Positions 47,237-56,769 of a DNA stretch of 64,000 nucleotides are shown one piece after another. Both the position numbers and the translations under genes were made by a program. The DNA is from Stromatinia cepivora (lineage: Eukaryota > Ascomycota > Leotiomycetes > Helotiales > Sclerotiniaceae), in contig RCTD01000001.1 in assembly GCA_014898415.1 (NCBI GenBank), forward strand, positions 2,604,001-2,668,000, read 5' to 3'. The notes under the pieces are model-generated. The model was not told the DNA's origin, ran no database searches, and saw only the letters and a program-made list of their open reading frames with translations. Within the stretch, counting starts at the first letter, position 1. Each line of letters starts with the position of its first letter.

Positions 47237-49372
47237 ATGACCTCTCAGGCTTCAATCAACACGATGGCGGGGTTCTCAACTCCACTCGAAAGTTCAGCGC
47301 CGACCATGAACAACGAAAGACCTGTGAAGTCCAAAGGTAAATGGCTTCAAAGGATATCTTCCTCGCCTACACTCGCACAGTTCAGTCGGAAACGAGCGAA
47401 GACTAGTCCATATGGTAGCAGGTCTACACTTTCATGTATAAGTTTCGCTCCCCTAATGTCGGAGAGCCCTGCGACCCAGTCAACAACAGAACGAGTTTCT
47501 TCTGGAGCGCCAGCCTCGGGCCCAGCCTCAGGACTAACCTCAGAAGTAGATTCAATGCCAGCCACTCCAGGTCCCGACACTCCATACTATGATCCAGTAT
47601 ATCGTCACATTGCTATTCGGCGTATCGAGAACGAAGCTATGGCTGGTGTATCAACTCTTCCGCAGGAGCTGAAACAACTGTCCATCGCGGATGCAAAGAG
47701 ACCTGCGTCTTCTTCATCTGCGGTTCTAGAAATCGTCGAGGATTATTTTACAGAACCCTTGACAGCAAAACCTAAACTCTCCAAAAATGACAACTTCAAA
47801 TTTTGGGAAGAAATGCCGCATGAAATCAAGTTGCATATTTTCGCATTCTTGAAGCCAAAGGAGTTGGTAAGAGCTTCCAATACTTGTCGAGATTTTCATA
47901 AAACTTGTTTCGATGGACAGCTCTGGACATGCTTCGACGCTTCGGAATTCTACGCCGAAATACCCGCCGAGTCTTTGGCGAAGATCATTGTATCGGCAGG
48001 TCCCTTTATCAAAGATTTGAACCTCCGAGGTTGTGTACAGGTCGAGCATTACAAGCGTGCAGAAGTGGTCGTGAAGGCATGCAAGAATCTCATAAATGCA
48101 ACTCTTGAAGGATGTCGAAATTTTCAGAAAGCAACTCTGCACAACCTTTTGAAAAGCAACGGAAGATTAGCAAACCTTAATCTTACCGGATTGTCGGCTG
48201 TCACAAACGCAACGTGCAAGATCATAGCACAGTCCTGTCCACATCTTGAGATGTTCAATGTTTCATGGTGTACTCACATGGATGCGCTTGGTTTACAGCT
48301 TGTCATTCAAGGCTGTCCAAAATTGAAGGATCTTCGCGCCGGAGAAGTTAGGGGCCTCGAAAATGAGGATCTGGCACTTCTAATATTCGAGACCAATCAA
48401 CTTGAGCGACTCGTTCTTAGCGGCTGTACAGATATCACTGATAATATTCTCAAAACAATGATCCATGGTAAAAACCCAGAACTCGACGTCTTTACCGATG
48501 CTCCGTTGGTTCCACAACGAAGACTTCGACATTTGGATTTGAGCCGCTGTAATAGATTGACTGATGTGGGAGTAAAATCACTTGCCCATGTATGTCGGGA
48601 TTTGGAAGGTCTTCAATTGAGTGGATGCCTTGCATTAACAGACAGTGCACTGGAGGCCGTCTTAGCTACCACTCCACGTCTAACACATCTGGACTTGGAA
48701 GATCTCAATGAACTCACAAATAACTTACTATCTAATCATCTCGCCAAGGCTCCTTGCGCTCCTACTCTCCAACACCTCTCACTAAGCTACTGCGAGAACC
48801 TAGGCGATACTGGTATGCTTCCTGTTATCCGCGCCTGCACCAGTCTCCAAAATATTGATCTGGATAACACGAGGATTAGCGATCTAATTCTCGCCGAAGC
48901 AGCCACTATGGTTCGTCTGCGTTCTTCACGTACAACAAATTCACGATCACGTCCCTGCACTGGTCTGCGCATGGTAGTATTCGATTGCTCAAATGTCACG
49001 TGGACTGGCATTCGCGAAGTCCTATCTCGAAACTCGGAAATAACGAAGCCAGACAATGATGTAAATAGATATACATTCCCAACGGAAATCATCACACTCA
49101 AATGTTTCTATGGTTGGCAATTGACCGTGGATGAACATACGAAGCGAGTTCTGAGAGGGGATCTTTCCGCGGCGGCAAGGTTGGAGAGAAAATGGGCTGA
49201 ATATATGATGGCGAATGAAGAGGCCGGGGCAGATGGTGCGGGCATTAGAAGGAGAAGGAGGAGGGCGAGAGAAGCGCAGCTGTTGCATGCAGATGAAGAG
49301 GAAGGTGGGGTGGCTGCTGGTGGAGTTGGAAGAAGAAGAAGGGCGAGAAGTAGTGCTTGTGCAATCATGTGA
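47237..49372 (+). CDS. F-box / leucine-rich-repeat protein with C-terminal CaaX box, 711 aa
   Basis: Predicted substrate receptor of an SCF (Skp1-Cullin-F-box) ubiquitin ligase. Single exon. I start at the first ATG (MTSQASINTM); the frame runs further upstream without an ATG. The first 185 residues are disordered. The F-box lies near 190-235 (WEEMPHEIKLHIFAFLKPKE). About a dozen LRRs of the Amn1/FBXL type follow to about 610, with repeated LxxLxLSGCxxLTD patterns such as LEGLQLSGCLALTDSALEAV. The tail is very basic (RRRRRRAREA and GRRRRARSS) and ends CAIM, a CaaX prenylation motif whose last residue favours farnesyl. That architecture recalls animal FBXL2/FBXL20, which are prenylated and act at membranes. 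Fungal Grr1 and Pof2 are the nearest functional comparisons. Confidence 0.9.
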   Translation: MTSQASINTMAGFSTPLESSAPTMNNERPVKSKGKWLQRISSSPTLAQFSRKRAKTSPYGSRSTLSCISFAPLMSESPATQSTTERVSSGAPASGPASGLTSEVDSMPATPGPDTPYYDPVYRHIAIRRIENEAMAGVSTLPQELKQLSIADAKRPASSSSAVLEIVEDYFTEPLTAKPKLSKNDNFKFWEEMPHEIKLHIFAFLKPKELVRASNTCRDFHKTCFDGQLWTCFDASEFYAEIPAESLAKIIVSAGPFIKDLNLRGCVQVEHYKRAEVVVKACKNLINATLEGCRNFQKATLHNLLKSNGRLANLNLTGLSAVTNATCKIIAQSCPHLEMFNVSWCTHMDALGLQLVIQGCPKLKDLRAGEVRGLENEDLALLIFETNQLERLVLSGCTDITDNILKTMIHGKNPELDVFTDAPLVPQRRLRHLDLSRCNRLTDVGVKSLAHVCRDLEGLQLSGCLALTDSALEAVLATTPRLTHLDLEDLNELTNNLLSNHLAKAPCAPTLQHLSLSYCENLGDTGMLPVIRACTSLQNIDLDNTRISDLILAEAATMVRLRSSRTTNSRSRPCTGLRMVVFDCSNVTWTGIREVLSRNSEITKPDNDVNRYTFPTEIITLKCFYGWQLTVDEHTKRVLRGDLSAAARLERKWAEYMMANEEAGADGAGIRRRRRRAREAQLLHADEEEGGVAAGGVGRRRRARSSACAIM

Positions 49373-50199
49373 TTGTGAATATTGCAGGTATTATGGAGTG
49401 TGGATATATGAAATGAGGGATGGTACATATGATGGGATATGAAACGACAGTCAACACAACAGGAGTATTATTGCTTGGAAATTGGGGTCTAGGCAGAAAT
49501 TTTGGTAGATGAATGGGTTTATTATTATAGGTTTTGACTGCTTGGTTGCATGCCTGGTTGGATGCAATGGCATTGGGCTGGATTGGGAGTCAATATTCAT
49601 GGAAACGGAAAAGGGAATGGGGTGGTAGGAAATTCTCTCAATCGGGTGCAGAACGCTCATAGCTTCGTTTTTCTTTTATAGCATGACTGCTGGGCTTGAT
49701 CATCTGAGATATGTTGGCTTGGGATAGGTATTAGAGAATTGTTTTGACAGGACGGGATGAGATGAGATGAGATGAGATGCGTATGATTTCTTTCTTTCTT
49801 TCTTTATTGTGTTGATTTGTGACCTCGAGTTTATCATGTTTAGAATGGCTAGGATGGATGCAATGACTTGAAATGATAGGATAGGGGATAAGGTAAGATG
49901 AGATTATTTTGAGATGATATGATATAGTTTCAAATGAGATGAGATGAGATGATATAGATACGTAGACTTGCTTGCTTCCCTTTTGCACACCTAGGTATCT
50001 TTTGATATTTGACACGTTTTCCAATACTCGTACATTTAGTGACATTTCCAATGGCCAATATTCTCTTAGATCAGCTAATCCAGAAGTACTGTGTCTATCT
50101 AGAGTCTGTAGAGATCTTGGGGATTGATATCCACCCAGACCCCTTTCTTTTTTCTCGCACACTATATAAGTAGTACACAAGTAATCACCTCGCCTTAAC
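49373..50199. other. Convergent spacer with short repeats
   Basis: It lies between the 3' ends of the F-box gene (+) and the PPR gene (-). It contains GATGA pentamer repeats at about 49755-49779, with looser copies near 49930, and a TTTC tetramer repeat at about 49787-49804. No coding content is seen. Confidence 0.6.
49755..49804. repeat. Adjacent GATGA and TTTC microsatellites
   Basis: About five copies of GATGA are followed within ten bases by about four copies of TTTC. The GATGA motif recurs loosely up to about 49950. They look like ordinary slippage repeats in 3' flanking DNA. Confidence 0.8.
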
Positions 50200-52794
50200 T
50201 CAACTAATAAATCCTAATTCCCTCACTAGCGCCCAAAACTTATGTTGACCCTCTACCCCCTTTTCTTCAAGCCCGATCGGTCCCCCCGTATCCGCAATTG
50301 CATTATTGACTAACTCCTTCGCGACGTCCCACTCATTATTCTGCACCAGCGCCATCAACAACGTCCTCATCGTATTCCAACTCGTAAATTGTTTGGATTT
50401 TTGCACCTTGGCCAAGTAATGAATAGCCGTTGTCGTATCTCCTACGCTCGCATAGCCCTCTATGAGACGATCCCAGAAGATATGGTCGACGGATCCCACC
50501 TTTAGCTGAGCGCGTTCGATGAGAGTGGTTGCTGCTTGGAAATTGGGCGGGGTTTGCGCGAAGTAGTATTCCAGGAGGATGGTGTAGATGTAGGTAGAGG
50601 GCGTCAGTCCTTGTTGCGCCATTCGTGCCATGACCTCGGATACCGGGCTGATGTCCTTAGGTACACTTCGCAATAATAGGTAGATCATTTTGCTGTATAA
50701 GAACAAATTTGGCGTTACATTCATCCTTTCCATGGTTAGAAATGTGCTGTTGATTGCTTCTATTTGTTCTTCGGGAGTCAGTGTATCGATATCGGCGAAG
50801 GTTTGCTCTAGAATTGTGACGAAGGTTGCGGCATCTGCTTGAACGCCTTGACCTTCCATGGAAGTCAAAAGCTCTGGAGTCTTATTTGCATGGCCGGCAC
50901 GGACTATTGACCAAAGAAGGGTGTTATATGTTTGGACGTCAGGAATGATGCCCCACTGATCTGCCCAGGCAAGGATGCGATTAGCAGCTCCTATTTCTTG
51001 CATCTTTATGAGACCAGAAACTGCTGCATTGACAGTTGCAATGGTGGGCCTAACAGCAACAGTGTGGACGTCTTTCCACTTTCTGGGATTCTTTAGTTCG
51101 AAATTGGGATATTTTTTCCTGACTGCAGCTAACCACAGACGTCCCATCTCATCCAATGCGCGTATGCCATCGTCTGCCTTGTAACAGTGAATAAGCCCGC
51201 TAATTCTAGTGGTCCAACAGGTAACATCGGGAGTTTCTCCAGATGCTATCATCATGGCCCAAACTTGTTCAAGGGCTTTTGGATTGCGGGACGCCTTGCA
51301 GCCATTCAATAGGGCATCCCAGGCACCAAGGTCTGGAGTTACATTATTCTTGATCATATGATTCCAAACATCAATCGCTCGAGGTTGCTGTCTAAGACTC
51401 ATGAATACCAAAATGAAGTGGTTGTAAAATGCGGGCGTAAGATAACCAGATTCAAAGCCAGACTCGGAACCATATTTGACAGTTGGGTCGTAAACTGGAA
51501 GCTTCTGTGCATGCGACCATAGTTTGTCTAGTAAAGCCACATCTCTCCTAGCATGCGCATCAACAACTTTCTTATGTAAAAGCTGGGATCGCTCAGTTTC
51601 CCTAAGTTTGAAATCCTTAGTGACCTTCTGCTTCTCGGCGAATTCCTTGATGGTGGGCCAGTCATCTTTGACTAGATTAACCACGGATTCAGGGATATCC
51701 CGAAAATATACAGCGGCATCACTGAGAGCCATCGAACATGCATTGACCATACTTGAGAAACTTAACATGAGTGGCTGCGCATTTCCTGTGGTATTTGCTC
51801 CAATTCCAGTTCTATCAAGTTCAAGAAGAAGCTTGAGTGTTCCCAGTGCGATTGTAGGCAACTGATACATCTCACCTGGGGAAAACTGGGGAGTGAGAAG
51901 ACTAAATGCATATTGGATTCCATTTTGTTGTTTTTCCACGAAAATACTGTGGAGGGAATGCTTTGGCAGACTTGACCAGTCAGATGAAGAAGGAACGATG
52001 CCGGAATCTAGTTCGGTGGATAACTCTTGGCTTCGAAGTCGTCGAGATCGTCGACGACAAACGATGTTCCAACTTCTGAGAAGTTCGGTTAGTAATGTCT
52101 GTCCCTTTTCTGTTGTAACACCGGCTTCTGAAATGCTGGTAATCAATGTGGTTATCATTTTAACCCATTGTGTGCCACGCAGTAATCCTAACTCAAACGT
52201 GACCCTTATCATTTCTGGAAAAGTAGGCATATCGTCGCGAAGAGGCTGCTCCTTTCTCTTATCTAGTATAAGCCTCAGTAACAAGGGTACTCCAGATTTG
52301 AGAGAGGGAGGCCATGAACTTCGAGTGATCGAACCATTTTTCCAAGCAGGAGGCCCAAAATGTTCCAAGAAGAAGGACCAACAGTCATTGAGAGGGCGTT
52401 CCTTCCGGAGCATATTTTGGAATTGTTCTCCATGTTGGTAAGACTTCACCGAAGATGGCGGCCGCTGGAAAGGCTCTGATACACGAGCTGGTTGCCGAAT
52501 CGACTGTTGCTTGAGGGTATCTTCAAACATTGACTCCAATGCATCTGCTGGCTCTTTAGTAGCATGACGAGTAGCTGGTGGTCTTCGGGGTAGTGCTTGG
52601 CTCTCTGTAGATTCGCCACCTTGAAATCCTCTTGTCGATTCGGCATAGTTCTGTTTATGTTCCTCACTCGTGGAGCTTTGGGAGGTACCGATTAGAGAGT
52701 TAAAGGCCGCTTTCGAGTGCCATTGGAAGGATTTGTTTCGACGTAAATGACTGATTGTTCGTCGGCATGTTATGCAAACATAAGGGGAGCTCAT
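50200..52794 (-). CDS. Pentatricopeptide-repeat (PPR) protein, probably mitochondrial, 864 aa
   Basis: PPR proteins bind organellar RNA and affect its processing, stability or translation. Single exon. The N-terminus (YVCITCRRTISHLRRNKSFQ) is basic and lacks acidic residues, consistent with mitochondrial import. PPR-type helical pairs run through about residues 440-850. Clear examples are GAWDALLNGCKASRNPKALE, the TPDVTCW turn, PDVQTYNTLLWSIVRAGHAN and PSTYIYTILLEYYFAQ. A Ser/Gln-rich stretch fills about residues 40-110. I cannot assign it to a named yeast gene; Cia84-like or Rmd9-like are possibilities only. It is head-to-head with the acid phosphatase gene, 277 bp apart. Confidence 0.85.
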   Translation of the reverse strand: MSSPYVCITCRRTISHLRRNKSFQWHSKAAFNSLIGTSQSSTSEEHKQNYAESTRGFQGGESTESQALPRRPPATRHATKEPADALESMFEDTLKQQSIRQPARVSEPFQRPPSSVKSYQHGEQFQNMLRKERPLNDCWSFFLEHFGPPAWKNGSITRSSWPPSLKSGVPLLLRLILDKRKEQPLRDDMPTFPEMIRVTFELGLLRGTQWVKMITTLITSISEAGVTTEKGQTLLTELLRSWNIVCRRRSRRLRSQELSTELDSGIVPSSSDWSSLPKHSLHSIFVEKQQNGIQYAFSLLTPQFSPGEMYQLPTIALGTLKLLLELDRTGIGANTTGNAQPLMLSFSSMVNACSMALSDAAVYFRDIPESVVNLVKDDWPTIKEFAEKQKVTKDFKLRETERSQLLHKKVVDAHARRDVALLDKLWSHAQKLPVYDPTVKYGSESGFESGYLTPAFYNHFILVFMSLRQQPRAIDVWNHMIKNNVTPDLGAWDALLNGCKASRNPKALEQVWAMMIASGETPDVTCWTTRISGLIHCYKADDGIRALDEMGRLWLAAVRKKYPNFELKNPRKWKDVHTVAVRPTIATVNAAVSGLIKMQEIGAANRILAWADQWGIIPDVQTYNTLLWSIVRAGHANKTPELLTSMEGQGVQADAATFVTILEQTFADIDTLTPEEQIEAINSTFLTMERMNVTPNLFLYSKMIYLLLRSVPKDISPVSEVMARMAQQGLTPSTYIYTILLEYYFAQTPPNFQAATTLIERAQLKVGSVDHIFWDRLIEGYASVGDTTTAIHYLAKVQKSKQFTSWNTMRTLLMALVQNNEWDVAKELVNNAIADTGGPIGLEEKGVEGQHKFWALVRELGFIS

Positions 52795-53071
52795 ATCACC
52801 CGCCTCACACTCACAGTATGACTTGACTCACGGAGCAAGGAATCGTGAGAGTTGGCAAATTCGAGAAAAAAGTAGTTACAGGTCGAATGGATAAGGTAAA
52901 TTCTAAGCACGGACTTTTTACTAGGCTATCCCGACACCCCGGCTCGGCTTCAAGCATTATCATGATCCTCAGGTCATCAACATCAAGGTTTAGTTTACAG
53001 CTTGAATTTTCAAGTACGTACGTACGTACGTACGTGTTCCGTTACAATACCTACAAAAGGTATCACAAAAA
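52795..53071. promoter_or_regulatory. Compact bidirectional promoter, PPR / acid phosphatase
   Basis: Only 277 bp separate the two start codons. Within it, 53014-53035 is an ACGT tandem array (five copies) that is a perfect palindrome and ends 36 bp before the plus-strand ATG. It could be a cluster of ACGT-core sites for bZIP-type factors, or form a hairpin in DNA or leader RNA. Sharing of elements between the two genes is inference. Confidence 0.5.
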
Positions 53072-54730
53072 ATGACTACATTAGAACCCCGTGGACCATA
53101 TTCACAAGAGGAGCTTAAAAGGCTGTATCCAGAAGATCTACAGTTGCAACTTGTTCAGGTCCTCCTTCGACATGGAGAGCGAAGCCCAGTTTCTGCGAGA
53201 TTTCAAAATGCTGGTCTGAAACCCTACTGGCCGTATTGTTCGGCAGCTCGGCGAATGGTGAGTGCTACAATGGAAGCTAATTCCTCAGACTGGACTCCCC
53301 TTCAATGGAGACGTCGCTTGGAAACATTTGATAGTGATGATGGCCCTACTATTGCACGAGGGCCTCGAGGAGAGGTGGATGATGTTTGCAATCTAGGTGA
53401 ATTGACAGATAAGGGGAGAGAAACAACCTCACGGTTGGGAACACGACTTCGAAGACTTTACGTTGACCAATTGCAATTTCTACCTGAAATGATTCATAAT
53501 ACTGATTTTATGTACCTTCGCGCGACGCCCATCCCAAGAGCTCTGGAATCACTACAAGAGGCCTTCTTGGGCATGTATCCACCTAACTCCCGCGCTGCAT
53601 CTTGCCCCCCGCCAACTATCATCACACGCGCGCCTTCTGGTATATTCTGCAAGTCCTCAATCTCGAAGCTCGCTGCTAACCACTTAGCTTCTAGATGAGA
53701 CTTTATTCCCAAACGATAGTGGTTGCAGGAGGTTTGCGCAACTGTCGAGAGCTTTCGCGCAGCGAACTGCCGATCATTGGAACCAGACAGACGAAATGGA
53801 ATATCTAAATAAACTTATCAGCAAGTGGATGCCCGATTCAAGTAAACGGGTAGCTGTCGACTCTCATCCCAGACTTTCTGGTATCATGGATACTATAAAT
53901 TCCACCCTAGCTCATGGTCCCGAAACCAGATTACCAAAAGAGTTTTATGACAAGAAAGGCCGGGCCATTATAGAAAAAATAGGAGTAGAGGAATGGTTCA
54001 CCGGATATAAAGAGTCAGAAGAATATCGCTCTTTAGGCATCGGAGGGCTAATGGGAGATCTGGTGTCGAGAATGGTTGGAAGTGTTGAGCACAATGGGCA
54101 AGATGGACTGCTAGAAACCGGTGGTGAGGATGGTTCGACCGGCATTGGTAGAGGAGGTGAGAAGGCTATAAAGCTTGGCTTGAGTGGCTGTCATGACACA
54201 ACTCTCGCCGCCGTCCTTTCTAGTCTAGGAGCGTTCGATGGCGAGCCTTGGCCACCGTATGCGTCTCATATTGCTTTAGAGATGTTTCGCCAAAAACAAT
54301 CCTCGTTTGAGGAACCCAAGTATGATCCGCCCAGCGCTCGCAGTACCGGAAAAGGATTGCTTTCGATATTCGGGTTGGGTAAACAGATCGAAGCAGAGCC
54401 AATTGGTATCGCAAGGAGAAAGCTTCGTGATCTTTCAGAAACAGAGAGATCTAAGCTAGATGGTTATTATGTTAGAATTCGGTACAATGATAAGGTTATG
54501 AAAGTTCCTGGTTGTAGGCCACAAGGCAAACACCTTGAGGGCGACGACTCATTTTGTACATTGGTATTTGTCCACCCTCAAAACCCCCCTATAGGGCATT
54601 GACTGATCATTTCTAGGCGGAATTCAAAAACATAGTGGACAAGTATACTCCTGCTCACTGGAAGAAGGACTGCTTGAGCAACATAGATGCACCAGCCTTT
54701 CCAAAGGTTAAAGAGCCCGCAGGATATTAG
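53072..54730 (+). CDS. Histidine acid phosphatase (branch 2, ACP6-like), 516 aa
   Basis: A phosphomonoesterase of the histidine phosphatase superfamily. Exons are 53072-53639, 53695-54563 and 54617-54730. The first intron (55 bp, GCTAAC branch) rejoins the frame to DETLFPNDSGC, and the second to AEFKNIVDKYTPAHW. The active-site motif LRHGERSP (His34) lies near the N-terminus, and the proton-donor motif GCHDTT (His356, Asp357) is intact. There is no signal peptide, so unlike secreted phytases it is probably intracellular or mitochondrial. A Gly-rich loop (about 320-345) and a KGLLSIFGLGK insert distinguish it. The substrate cannot be read; lysophosphatidic acid is the substrate of human ACP6, to which this type is related. 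Confidence 0.9.
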
Positions 54731-55215
54731 GTGTGAGATATGAAAATATTACACAAGTAGGGGATCACGCTATGGACGAAATAAATCGAACACCAGAATC
54801 ACCTAGGCCCTACAACACACGCTAAGGTCGAAAATACCTGGGCCTCGTACTCCTCGTCAGTTTTCCGATGCAGATTTGACAATCAAATACTCCTTCAGGC
54901 TAGGTGCTTATCTAGGATTTTGTTTTGGTGTGTGATTTGATTCGCCGGTTGCGGGGAAATCTATAGATATACACATACTACATTTAATGGTTTGCATGGC
55001 CTGATCTTGTATAGACTGCTTTATGTAATTTAAAGAGATTGTTGTATTATTTCTGGTATCTAAGATATCAATCTTCTATGATTCTCTTGTATACAAAACT
55101 ATCCACCGTGCTCGCCGGGTATCGTCTTCTTCCATATTCAAAGTTTGGTCTAAAGTATATCCAAGATTTCTTCAAAATTGTGAATCTCTAAAACATTCCA
55201 TTCCAGAGTGCATCA
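54731..55215. other. Convergent 3' spacer
   Basis: It lies between the 3' ends of the acid phosphatase gene (+) and the TFIIIC-like gene (-). It should hold two 3' untranslated regions. Nothing else is recognised. Confidence 0.55.
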
Positions 55216-56338
55216 TTACAATCTAGATGGTTCAGGATGGTTTGCTGGTTTGTTCCCTTCGATAACAACCCCAAGCGCAGATCCAGCGTCTAGAGCTGGC
55301 AAGGCTGGGGTGGTAGAAAATGATTCATCTCCAGAGAAACGCCTAGAAAAATTAGTGCATGTCATTCCCATATTCTAGTAAAAAGAAGCAACTCACCATC
55401 CTCGCTCTTCCCCTCCACTTAAGAAGCTACAATCACCATTTTTCTTGATTTCCCAACCACCACCCACACCATTACCATTTCTCCATCTCACTTCAGGGAT
55501 TTTCTCTTCTGGACCCTTCCACATATCCACTTTCTTTCCTACCTCATTTCCAATCTCTTTTCTCTTGAAGACACTCAATCCGCAGGTAAAAGGTCTAAAG
55601 TCCTCCTCGCCTACATCCTCCGGCATTCTTCCTGTCAAACATCTTCCAATTGCTATCAACGTCGCCGCGTGCGTGCATATAACAATAGCCTTGACACCCT
55701 CACTATCCGCATCTTCTATGACTCTATGTAATGCATAAGCCGTTCTATCATGCAAAGTCTCTATACTCTCTCCATTAACGCTAGGTCGAATTTTCGGCAC
55801 ATACTCTTTATCATATGCTGGGAATAAAGAATGTAACAACTCAGGTGTTGCAGGACTGGGATGATCGAATCGAGCGGTGCCATACCATTCACCCAGTCCA
55901 TTTTCGCCGCGGATCTTGAGAGTCGCAGGGTCGGTTGTGGTGGAAGAGAGGTGTGGTATAAGAGGGGAGATGGTTTGGATGCAGCGGTAGAAGGGAGAGG
56001 AGTAAATCCGTTCGATGGGTGGAGACAGTGTGCTTAGATGGAGGCCAAGTTCTGCGGCTTGGGCTTCGCCATATCCTGCAAGCGCGGGATCGCTGGGTAT
56101 GCCGGTAGGAGTTGGGATATTGGCAGTGTATGTACCTGTCACAGCTTTGTGGAAATATAAGCTTATTGGATCATGCTAAAATACGGCCAAAAAGAAAATG
56201 GAGTGCTTACGATCGACAATCCAATTTGAGCGAAACTTGAGAAAGTCAGTTTTGGTTCAGCACAAACTTCGAGAGAAAACGTACGCCATGGCGAGTAACA
56301 TAAATTGTTGTCAACGAACGTGGGGATTTGGAAGACAT
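55216..56338 (-). CDS. TFIIIC tau55/Sfc7-like histidine-phosphatase-fold protein, 317 aa
   Basis: Likely the Tfc7/Sfc7 subunit of RNA polymerase III initiation factor TFIIIC, which has a histidine-phosphatase fold. Four exons: 56338-56285, 56235-56211, 56144-55397 and 55342-55216. The two tiny first exons rebuild TTIYVTRHGFRSNWIVDPVT, the diagnostic N-terminal block, and phases close. Other marks are SSPFYRCIQT, the ENGLGEWYG loop and ICTHAATLIAIGR. The RHG, the Arg of FYRC and the second His are all kept, so phosphatase activity is possible. The C-terminus (GCSF-like patch then GDESFSTTPALPALD and GVVIEGNKP) is the part that in TFIIIC contacts tau95. A generic phosphoglycerate-mutase-like hydrolase is the alternative. 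Confidence 0.85.
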
Positions 56339-56769
56339 TTTGGTGGTAAGTTGATGGGTTTGTAAAAATATACTTTCAGAGACTTTAAGTTGTTTTTCAC
56401 GATGACGTTGTATGGAGAAAATCAATATGTACCCGCGCTTTTCTCCCCGCCTCGGCTGCGATAAGATAAAGAAAGGGGCCGGGTTGGAGGAGTTTCGGAG
56501 TTTTGATACTGTAGAGAAACTTGGGACTGTGTTACATCAAAGAGGAATGTCATTTGACTTTATTAAAGGCGGGAGTTGATTTCTTTGTCATTTAATCTAT
56601 TTGATAATTCTTCTACATGATAATCAATCGGAATGGATGTAACAGGGTTGTATTTATACATCATCAGGAATTAATACATTGGTGTGGTATATGATTCCTT
56701 ACAGCGAACGGCCCATCGGACGCATATAATATCCCGTTTGGTAGCTGTAATTCATTTCATGGTGATTTA
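56339..56769. other. Spacer between tandem minus-strand genes
   Basis: It holds the Mss51 3' untranslated region and the promoter of the TFIIIC-like gene. A T/A-rich leader lies just upstream of 56338. No other feature is seen. Confidence 0.5.

Noticed and set aside
51893..52441. 182-codon plus-strand frame
   Set aside because: Antisense of the PPR gene with no recognisable content.
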